DNA of 64,000 bases from Microbulbifer elongatus. Lineage in GTDB: Bacteria > Pseudomonadota > Gammaproteobacteria > Pseudomonadales > Cellvibrionaceae. How positions within the stretch are numbered: the first letter of the stretch is position 1; the number at the start of each line of letters is the position of its first letter. Under the pieces are notes generated by a model. It saw only the letters and a program-made list of their open reading frames with translations. It was not told the DNA's origin and made no database searches. Made by a program: the position numbers and the translations under genes. Shown here in pieces: positions 9,268-16,217 of this stretch. The stretch spans positions 2,713,501-2,777,500 of the forward strand of contig NZ_CP088953.1 of assembly GCF_021165935.1 (NCBI RefSeq). Direction: 5' to 3'.

Positions 9268-9353
9268 CGCCGGTTCGAGTCGTACCGGCCCTCTTTATTC
9301 GCTGCAGGCGCTCGGAGTTGCCATCCACTGAATGACCACTCTGCCACCTAGCC
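9268..9353 (-). pseudogene. Degenerate partial copy of tRNA-Cys
   Basis: Positions 9313-9353 repeat the 5' half of the neighbouring tRNA-Cys with few changes: D arm and acceptor sequence CCACCTAGCC (plus strand) are identical and the anticodon stem region is altered so that GCA is no longer in place. The part that should be the T arm (9268-9290) is scrambled and an extra segment of about 20 bp interrupts it. No tRNA fold is possible. It looks like a tandem duplication that has decayed. Confidence 0.6.
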
Positions 9354-9804
9354 ATAGGTGTTGAAAACGTCGCGGATTCTAACGGAATAACAGTAAAAAT
9401 CCCAGAGTTTTCTGATACTTACGCGCGCCAGGGCGTGTAAGAGGGCGCTATTCTATGGTTTGTCGGGGATTAGTCAAGGCTATTTCGCGATACGATGCAT
9501 ACTGTTCAAATTGTGATCTATGGGCTATTCCAGCGCCGCAGCGGGGAGGCGTAATAACTGGATGAAATGGAAGGGCTCTATCTATTGCCAATTGTTCTAA
9601 ATTAATTGGCGATCGCGCTGGCAATCCCCCGGACCTGACCAATACTGAGAGTAGCTGGCTAGCACACATCTCCCCCCACGTGTTGTTTAGTAGTGCCGGC
9701 CGGGTGCCTTCCTCCATATGGGCACCCAGTGTGTTGTAAGGATGAAATCCTCCAAGTTTCACTCCTAATGGTCTTGGCCCTGACGCTCTCCCCCCCCCCC
9801 GTCG
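9354..9804. other. Intergenic region without a convincing protein gene
   Basis: About 450 bp. It contains an imperfect inverted repeat CTTACGCGC/GCGTGTAAG (9418-9441), a TATTCT box near 9449, and a strong plus-strand terminator at its end. A minus-strand reading frame of 104 codons (9448-9762) has no usable ribosome site. A plus-strand small RNA ending at the terminator is possible. Confidence 0.4.
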
Positions 9805-9819
9805 TCAGGGCTTTTTTTT
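9777..9819 (+). terminator. Strong plus-strand terminator with a poly-C loop
   Basis: Stem GCCCTGACG (9777-9785) / CGTCAGGGC (9803-9811), a loop containing eleven C residues, and eight T residues after it. The T-run faces the plus strand, yet no plus-strand gene lies upstream. The last codons (KKKP) and stop of the neighbouring minus-strand gene are encoded by the T-run and the right arm of the stem. Confidence 0.75.
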
Positions 9820-11070
9820 GCCTGTAAGAAATGCACGCTCCAGTTGTGGAACGGGCTCTCCCGCCGCTTCTTCTACAAGTTTTCGGAATTTTTTTAGTGT
9901 GATTTCACCGCGATCGGCCGCCAGTGCCGTCACCACTTCATCCAGGTTGCGCTTGCCGTCGCTGGATTGTTGGATCTGCTCGTCAATCTGGTGGAGTACT
10001 ACTGTGGCTCTTGCGGTGATCGGACCAGACGAGCGTTTCACCAGCAGGTTTGGAGATTCTTCTCCCCATTCCGCAAGATCTTGCAGCGCTTCCTGAAAGC
10101 GCCGCTCACTGATACCACCGGTACGGCGCAATGTCTGCAGGGAGTAATACTCCGCAATGCCTTCCACAATCCAATCGCTCTCTTTGTCACCGCGAATGCC
10201 GGTGACTACATGCACCAGCTCGTGCAGCATACTGCTTGTTCGGTTACCACTGATCAGAGGGCGGTCGGCGTGCATAAACAGGGAGCGGGTTCCAGATAGC
10301 CCGCCACGCCACATGGGGTCATCGGCCATGACGATCAGCAGTTTTGCTGGAAACTCCGGGAATACCTTTTTGAGTTCCGGCAAGGTCCAGCCGAGAAAGG
10401 CCAGGGTGTCCTGCCGGCGCAGCCCAATACCCAAGGGCCCGGCGATAACGGTGTCGGTTCCATCGATGATGTCCTGGCGACTGCCGATACGACCGGAAAT
10501 CATCCAGCCTTTGGGGCGAATAAAACGGCGGCCCGGATCCTTCAACTGGAAAATACCTTTCTCGTCCTTGGCATAAGGGGCGAGGGTATTCCAGTCTTGC
10601 GGCGTATTGATCTGTAGTGTCGCCTGCGATTGCAGGGACTTGGGGGCGCGGGCGGATATGGGGGGAATCAGTTTGTCGGTGCGGAGGATGGTCCACTTGT
10701 CGGTCATCAATGAGTCATAGCGGCCTGACGATTTTTTCGCATCGATCTTGAATCGGTACTGGATTTCACTCTGTCCCGTTCCCGGTTTCCAGATGGCTTT
10801 GTCGCCATTCAGTGAAACATCTTCGCCGGCAATTTCTGAATGCCGTTCCGGATTCAGATGCAGAGTCAGTTGGCTGGGGAGCGTGTCACCGGACAGTTCA
10901 ATACGGACATGCGCAAAATCTTCATCCGGCTTCAGATCCACCCGGTACTGAATGTCGTAAAAGGTTTTGGAATCGGAATGTGCATATGGTGCACACAGAC
11001 TGCATAGCAGGGCGATCACGCCCAGGTTCGCGAATATGCGGGGAGAGCAAGCTTTCCAAAAATGTTGCAT
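9805..11070 (-). CDS. Exported gluzincin-like metallopeptidase
   Basis: 421 aa with an N-terminal signal peptide (cleavage likely near AHSDSK, residue 31-33). The first half is beta-rich with no catalytic motif, as in M1/M61 aminopeptidases. A zinc site follows near residue 285: HELVH, and 18 residues on WIVEGIAEYYS, which supplies the third ligand (HExxH-x18-E arrangement). This indicates a periplasmic or secreted zinc peptidase; the exact family and substrate are not recognised. It stands alone, and its stop lies within the terminator hairpin of the other strand. Confidence 0.75.
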   Translation of the reverse strand: MQHFWKACSPRIFANLGVIALLCSLCAPYAHSDSKTFYDIQYRVDLKPDEDFAHVRIELSGDTLPSQLTLHLNPERHSEIAGEDVSLNGDKAIWKPGTGQSEIQYRFKIDAKKSSGRYDSLMTDKWTILRTDKLIPPISARAPKSLQSQATLQINTPQDWNTLAPYAKDEKGIFQLKDPGRRFIRPKGWMISGRIGSRQDIIDGTDTVIAGPLGIGLRRQDTLAFLGWTLPELKKVFPEFPAKLLIVMADDPMWRGGLSGTRSLFMHADRPLISGNRTSSMLHELVHVVTGIRGDKESDWIVEGIAEYYSLQTLRRTGGISERRFQEALQDLAEWGEESPNLLVKRSSGPITARATVVLHQIDEQIQQSSDGKRNLDEVVTALAADRGEITLKKFRKLVEEAAGEPVPQLERAFLTGKKKP

Positions 11071-11339
11071 GAATACTTTCTGGCTTGTTAGAAGGACATG
11101 GATACGTTTGTTGGTATGACATCACACCTTGTGAACAGTGCCAAAGGTTAGCCCCCATTTTCCCGGGAGGCGACGCTGCGCACAATTTGCAGCCAGGCCG
11201 CTATTGGCACCACACTCCTACCGCGATCTTCGATTGAAAAATGTCAGAAGTCTCAGGGCTTGAGTAGAGCGCTATGCAGGTGGCACGGGGTTGTGCAACT
11301 AAAAAGCAGGAAAATAAAAAATAGGAGGGGTTGGAAAAA

Positions 11340-11416
<77 letters not shown>

Positions 11417-11560
11417 ACTTGTGCAACGTTCGATTCCGTTGCGGAATCTGCTGCGGCTTCCTTGTGAAACGGGCGGCATTATAACAGCCACTTCGCCTCT
11501 GTAAACCACTGATTTCATTTAATTTTAGCCGTTGTGCGCCCGTAGGCGCGTCGGAGCGTT

Positions 11561-12409
11561 TTACTTCTTGATCTGGCGGATCAGGCCTTCCTGGGTGGTG
11601 GAGGCAACCAGTCTGCCATCGCGGGTGAAGATCTGGCCACGGCAGTAGCCGCGGGCGCCACTGGCGGATGGACTATCGGTCACGTAGAGCAGCCATTCAT
11701 CCGCGCGGAAGGGGCGGTGGAACCACATGGCGTGGTCGAGACTCGCGGGCATCAGGTGCGGGTCGAACAGGCTGATGGGGTGTGGTTGCAGAGCGGTACC
11801 CAGCAGCGCCATATCGGACGCGTAACAGAGAGCGCTGCGGTGTTCGATGGGGCTGTCGGACAATTCGCCGTCCACCTTGAACCAGAACATGCACTGGGGT
11901 TCGCGCACGGCGTTATCGAAGTAGCTCATTGGATCCACTGGACGGAAATCGACCATATAGCGGCGCTGGTTCTGCGCGGCGCCTTGCATGCCGGCTTCTT
12001 CTGCCAGTTGCTGGGTGTTTTTCAGGTCTTCCGGCTGAGCCAGTCCGTCGGTGGGCATATCCGCCTGGTGATCAAATCCCGGTTCTTCGATCTGGAATGA
12101 GGCGGACATATTAAAGATGGCTTTGCCGTTCTGGCGGGCAACTATTCGGCGAGTGGTGAAGCTACCGCCGTCGCGAATGGGATCCACATCATAGATGACA
12201 GGTTTTTCACTGCTGCCTGGCCGCAGAAAGTAGGCATGTAGAGAGTGGGGTAGGCGACCCTCAACGGTCCGCGCGGCCGCCATCAGTGCCTGCCCGAGCA
12301 CCTGGCCTCCGAACAACACTTTGCGGTAGTTTTCGACATGCTCCCGGCTACGGAATAGATTGGTATCCAGTTGTTCGACATCGAGGAGCTTGCTTAACTT
12401 TTCCAACAT
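11561..12409 (-). CDS. tesB: Acyl-CoA thioesterase II
   Basis: 282 aa, close to E. coli TesB. It hydrolyses medium- and long-chain acyl-CoA in the cytosol. The double hot-dog fold is recognisable: the N-terminal half has NYRKVLFGGQVLGQAL and HSLHAYFLRPG; the C-terminal half has YASDMALLGTAL, MPASLDHAMWFHRPF and the end SARGYCRGQIFTRDGRLVAS. The start MLEKLSKLLDVE is family-typical. It is not in an operon with its neighbours. Confidence 0.95.
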   Translation of the reverse strand: MLEKLSKLLDVEQLDTNLFRSREHVENYRKVLFGGQVLGQALMAAARTVEGRLPHSLHAYFLRPGSSEKPVIYDVDPIRDGGSFTTRRIVARQNGKAIFNMSASFQIEEPGFDHQADMPTDGLAQPEDLKNTQQLAEEAGMQGAAQNQRRYMVDFRPVDPMSYFDNAVREPQCMFWFKVDGELSDSPIEHRSALCYASDMALLGTALQPHPISLFDPHLMPASLDHAMWFHRPFRADEWLLYVTDSPSASGARGYCRGQIFTRDGRLVASTTQEGLIRQIKK

Positions 12410-12854
12410 GGGCGGTTACTGCCTGTCTGAATAGGGTTGTCTGATGTGTCACCTAGTGCTCTCGCAATCGGCGGACCGGAAATATTAGCAATTACTCCCA
12501 GAATGACCATTGCCGAACTGATCAAAATTGATTTCCTTGTCTTACGGGTTTTCCCGTCGGCACCTGCTCCATTAAGTTGCCGGGCCACCGCCGATTTAAC
12601 AGTTCTGAATAAAAAAAGATCAGTGTGGTTGAACTATAAGCGCTAAATTTAATGAGAGGAAACGGGAGTGGCACCATGTGATCCTCGCGAATACGCGGTA
12701 AATGTACTACTGGCGCGGCTTTTTCCTGTCAATTAGGCGCAAAGTCCCCTGTAGAATTTGGGAAATCCTTTTCCATTCCGGGGGAATTGCCTATCATTCA
12801 TGAATGAATAGTCAATTTCAGTCTCCACATTCACGGACAGCTAAGGTCGGAAGT
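12410..12854. other. Intergenic region between tesB and a TetR gene
   Basis: About 445 bp between divergent genes. It should hold promoters for both. Short overlapping frames on both strands (12394-12588, 12437-12646) have neither ribosome sites nor protein-like composition. The only clear element is the palindrome at 12794-12807. Confidence 0.5.
12794..12807. promoter_or_regulatory. Palindromic operator candidate of the TetR gene
   Basis: Perfect 14-bp palindrome TCATTCATGAATGA, 48 bp before the ATG used here. TetR repressors usually bind such sites in front of their own gene. Its 12-bp core CATTCATGAATG recurs exactly at 47721-47732 before a second TetR gene. Confidence 0.55.
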
Positions 12855-13553
12855 ATGGATAAGGCAAAAGAGAAGGTTCAGCGGTTCCGCGCGCGCGAGC
12901 AGCGTATCCTGGACGCGGCGTTAGAGCTTTTGCTCGAGCATGGTGAAGAAAAGGTTACCGTTGAGCAGATCGCCGAGCGGGTCGATATCGGTAAAGGCAC
13001 CATCTACAAGCATTTCATCTCCAAAACCGAGATCTACATGCGCCTGCTGATGGACTACGAGAAGTCCCTCACCGAGCGCCTGAAAAGCGCCGTTGCCACG
13101 GCTGAGCAGGGCGATATCACCGCCCCGGCACGTGCTTATTTTGAATCCCGTATGGCGGACCCGGCGCGTGATCGCCTGTTCCAGCGGCTGGAAGAGAAGA
13201 TTATCGCGTTGAATCTTGCGCCAGAGATGATCGCCGAACTGCACGCGCTGCGTAATTCCAACGCGTCAGCCCTGAATCGGGTGTTTGAGCGTCGCATGGA
13301 ACAGGGGGTTCTGAAGAAGGTGCCTGCCTACTATTACTACTCTACCTATTGGGCTCTGGTACAGGGCGCCGTAGAGCTCTACCACTCCAAGTCATTCGCG
13401 GATGTTATCGAAGACCGTGAGGGTCTGATGGAGTTCATCATGGATGTTGGTGTGCATATCGGCGATATCTCCAGCCGCCGTCAAGTTGGCGGTACCCAGC
13501 CTTCAGAGCCGGTGCAGAGTAGCCCGAGCAATCCGGGTAGCAGTTTTGGCTGA
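12855..13553 (+). CDS. TetR/AcrR-family transcriptional regulator
   Basis: 232 aa from the ATG at 12855, which has AAGG 8 bp upstream; an in-frame ATG at 12804 lies inside the palindrome and is unlikely. The N-terminal helix-turn-helix is clear (RILDAALELLLEHG..VTVEQIAERVDIGKGTIYKHFISK, residues 17-58). The remaining helical domain would bind an unknown ligand. The C-terminal 25 residues are polar and probably disordered. Its stop overlaps the start of the DUF1285 gene by 8 bp, suggesting a two-gene operon. Confidence 0.88.
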   Translation: MDKAKEKVQRFRAREQRILDAALELLLEHGEEKVTVEQIAERVDIGKGTIYKHFISKTEIYMRLLMDYEKSLTERLKSAVATAEQGDITAPARAYFESRMADPARDRLFQRLEEKIIALNLAPEMIAELHALRNSNASALNRVFERRMEQGVLKKVPAYYYYSTYWALVQGAVELYHSKSFADVIEDREGLMEFIMDVGVHIGDISSRRQVGGTQPSEPVQSSPSNPGSSFG

Positions 13554-14112
13554 ACCGCTTTTCCAGCAGCTGCAGAAATTGCAGGACGAGTTCCGGGGGC
13601 ACCCACCGGTGGCCTCCTGGAATCCGGATTTATGTGGCGATATGGATATGGTGATCCGGGCCGACGGTCGATGGATCCATGAAGGAACCGAAATAGAACG
13701 CCAGCCACTGGTAAAGCTATTTGCCAGTATTCTCAAGAAAGAAGGGCGTCACTACTATCTGGTGACCCCCGTAGAGAAGTGGCGCATTCGTGTCGAAGAT
13801 GTCCCATTTCTGATTACTCAGGCGGCGCGCCAGGGGGAAGGGTCTACCGGCGAAATTTTGCTCACCACCAATACCGGTGACGTTGTTCCGTTGGACAGCG
13901 AACATCCTCTTCTGCTCAAGCCTTACGGCGACCCGCCGCAACCAATTCCCTACGTCGAGGTTCGCAACGGACTTCAAGGGCGGATGTCTCGTGATGTCTA
14001 CTACCAGTTGATTGACTGGGCCGAGCCGCGGCAGCCCACCGAGCCTCCGGCGAAATTATGCCAGTTGTGGTTGCAAAGTAAGGGCGAGGAATTTTTGCTC
14101 GGCCAATATTAG
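13546..14112 (+). CDS. DUF1285 family protein
   Basis: 188 aa from a TTG start that overlaps the TetR stop by 8 bp; GGGTAG about 8 bp upstream may serve as ribosome site. The frame is open further upstream but that part is the TetR gene in another frame. Family features are present: VASWNPDLCGDMDMVIRADG, WIHEGTEIERQPLVKLFASIL and YYLVTPVEKWRIRVEDVPFL. It has no signal peptide or membrane helix. The function of DUF1285 is not established. Confidence 0.82.
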   Translation: MAEPLFQQLQKLQDEFRGHPPVASWNPDLCGDMDMVIRADGRWIHEGTEIERQPLVKLFASILKKEGRHYYLVTPVEKWRIRVEDVPFLITQAARQGEGSTGEILLTTNTGDVVPLDSEHPLLLKPYGDPPQPIPYVEVRNGLQGRMSRDVYYQLIDWAEPRQPTEPPAKLCQLWLQSKGEEFLLGQY

Positions 14113-14414
14113 TTCACCGTCGACACTTGGAACTGGTGTTCCTGTGCCTTGTTTCAATTTACCCCTTCTCTGTATGTTTTTTATCCGCTCGGGATCTCCC
14201 TGAAATATATATGAAATCATCCAGAAATATTACAGAAATAAAAATTTAACATTGCAATATTTTTGAATTGATTTACGGCTTTTTTTCTTCGCGTCTTTCA
14301 TTCGTAACATTTTCGCAACACTCCGTTCCTAGACTCCCCCTCGTCCAAATTGCTTTGGCCGATAAGAATTTTTAAATCTCGGATTAATTCACTTCATCCT
14401 TGTTAGGGGGATCC
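14113..14414 (+). promoter_or_regulatory. AT-rich leader upstream of the lipoprotein gene
   Basis: About 300 bp, much more AT-rich than the surroundings (around 14200-14300), ending in a strong ribosome site (TTAGGGGG) just before the lipoprotein ATG. No reading frame, hairpin with T-run or recognised operator is visible. It presumably carries the promoter of the lipoprotein-TonB receptor pair. Confidence 0.45.
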
Positions 14415-16097
14415 ATGAAACTTGCATCCAACAAGCTGCTGCTGGCAGCCGCGATTTCTGCTGTGCTGGCTGGTTGTGACAGCGGCGGTATCACCATTGC
14501 TCCGGAAACTAACGATAACTCTACCAACAACGGTGGCGGACAAGTCGAAGTTCCAGGTGATTCTTACGATGGTCCCTGCGCCTCATATGAAAAAGAAGAT
14601 GGCACTATTGCTCACGGTGATTACAACGAAGCTCAAGGAAATTGTGTATACCAGCGCAGCTTCGTAGATGCCGGAAACCCGCTGATGCAAGACATCACTC
14701 TGGCGACCCTGGCTGGTAATGGCGCTCATGTCTTCACAGGTAGCCTTGTGGTTGGTAAAAATTACAGCAGTCAGGCTGAGCTAGACGCCGCAGGTATCGC
14801 AAAAGGCGGCGACGGTGCCGTTCTGACTATTGAGCCGGGCGTGACAGTTGCGTTCAACTCCGCTGCAGAGTCCCTGGTAATCAACCGTGGATCTCAGATT
14901 TTCGCTGAAGGTACTTCCGCTGCGCCGATCATTGTTACCTCTCTGTCAGACGTAAACGGTGAAATCACTAACCCTGAAGCCGTAGGCGAATGGGGCGGCA
15001 TGGTGGTGAATGGTTTTGGTGTTACCAACAAGTGTGAGTACACAGGCTCTGTTGATGCAGGTGATATTGCTCAGGTTGGTGAGTGTCACGTAGACGTTGA
15101 AGGTCTGATTGGCGACGCTATCTCCAACTATGGCGGCGACAACAACGAAGATAACTCTGGTGTTCTGCGTTACTTCATCGTTAAGCACACTGGTTTCGAC
15201 GTAGTGCCGGGCAACGAACTGAACGGTATTACTTTCGGTGCCGTTGGTTCTGGCACTGTGCTGGAAAACATCCAGGCTTATTCCACTCAGGACGATGGTG
15301 TTGAATTCTTCGGCGGTTCTGCGGACCTGACCAACTACGTAGCACTGTACGTCAACGACGATTCCATCGACCTGGACGAAGGCTACCGCGGTACCATCAC
15401 CAACTCTCTGGTAATTCAGGGTGGTCGTGAAGGTGCTAACTGTATCGAATCTGACGGTATAGGCAGCTACTCCAGCAAAAGTGCTGACGTTATTGCTGAC
15501 TTCATCGCCCGCGGCCTGAATAGCCGTCCAGTTATCGATGGCCTGACCTGCATCATCTCTCCAGTCGCCGGTACTGACGATGAAGGCGCTGGCTGGCGTT
15601 TCCGCGAAGCAATCTACCCGACCATCACTAACTCCATGGTTGTTGCTTCTTTCATCGGTGCTGAAAACGGTAGTGACAACTACTGTGTCCGTCTTGAAAA
15701 CGACACCCTGCAAGGTGCGCAAGATGGTGACGTTGTAATGAAGTCCAACATCTTCGCCTGTGAAACCAAGACCAAAGGCGGTGTTCTGCCGAACAACCAG
15801 ACCGTTGAAGCTTGGGCTGCTGCAAACGGCAACGTATTCGCCGAAGCCTTCCCGACCGCGGGTGCGGCTTACAACCCAACTGCTGCCGCCGACACCGGTC
15901 TGCAGATTCTGGGTGGCTCTCCGCTGCCAATCTTCTCTCTGGATACCGCCAGCATGCTGGTTGACGGTGCTGCAGTTACCCTGGCGCCTGAAAATGATCG
16001 TGGCTTCATTGGTGCACTGTCTGAATCCAGCGACGCAGGTGACTGGACTTCCGGCTGGACTGTAGGTCTGGACACCATCGATTGGCTGACTCAGTAA
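14415..16097 (+). CDS. Large repetitive surface lipoprotein, beta-helix-like
   Basis: 560 aa from the ATG at 14415. A lipoprotein signal peptide ends in the lipobox LAGC, followed by a polar Asn/Thr/Gly linker. The body (residues 85-520) has spaced short strands with repeated Gly, Asn and Asp, such as LTIEPGVTVAF, WGGMVVNGFG, LENIQAYSTQDDGVEFFGG and ITNSLVIQGG, as in right-handed parallel beta-helix proteins. Seven or more cysteines occur. Asp after the lipid-modified Cys (CDSGG) would, under the E. coli Lol rule, favour retention in the inner membrane, but that rule is not universal. It precedes a TonB receptor by 120 bp and probably works with it. The ligand is unknown. Confidence 0.75.
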   Translation: MKLASNKLLLAAAISAVLAGCDSGGITIAPETNDNSTNNGGGQVEVPGDSYDGPCASYEKEDGTIAHGDYNEAQGNCVYQRSFVDAGNPLMQDITLATLAGNGAHVFTGSLVVGKNYSSQAELDAAGIAKGGDGAVLTIEPGVTVAFNSAAESLVINRGSQIFAEGTSAAPIIVTSLSDVNGEITNPEAVGEWGGMVVNGFGVTNKCEYTGSVDAGDIAQVGECHVDVEGLIGDAISNYGGDNNEDNSGVLRYFIVKHTGFDVVPGNELNGITFGAVGSGTVLENIQAYSTQDDGVEFFGGSADLTNYVALYVNDDSIDLDEGYRGTITNSLVIQGGREGANCIESDGIGSYSSKSADVIADFIARGLNSRPVIDGLTCIISPVAGTDDEGAGWRFREAIYPTITNSMVVASFIGAENGSDNYCVRLENDTLQGAQDGDVVMKSNIFACETKTKGGVLPNNQTVEAWAAANGNVFAEAFPTAGAAYNPTAAADTGLQILGGSPLPIFSLDTASMLVDGAAVTLAPENDRGFIGALSESSDAGDWTSGWTVGLDTIDWLTQ

Positions 16098-16135
16098 GGT
16101 AGGAATGGAATAGGGGGGAATAGCCCCGATTCCTA

Positions 16136-16173
16136 AGGGCGCCGCCTTCGCTGCTGGAGTCGGCGCCCTCTTT
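16136..16173 (+). terminator. Hairpin between lipoprotein and TonB receptor genes
   Basis: Stem AGGGCGCCG (16136-16144) / CGGCGCCCT (16161-16169) followed by CTTTA. The T-run is weak, so partial termination or message stabilisation, giving more lipoprotein than receptor, is likelier than a full stop. Confidence 0.5.
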
Positions 16174-16217
16174 AGTTCTACTGCCTTTATAAACAGGAAC
16201 GATAAGAGGCCTGGGTA

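Noticed and set aside
9418..9441. CTTAC...GTAAG dyad as a GacA upstream site
   Set aside because: GacA sites read TGTAAG-N6-CTTACA; here the halves are in the opposite order and further apart.
9448..9762. Minus-strand frame of 104 codons
   Set aside because: GTG start with no usable ribosome-site spacing, composition not protein-like, and its first codons lie next to the plus-strand terminator.
12394..12646. Overlapping small frames on both strands upstream of tesB
   Set aside because: No ribosome site, overlap with the tesB start, and no protein-like conservation pattern visible.
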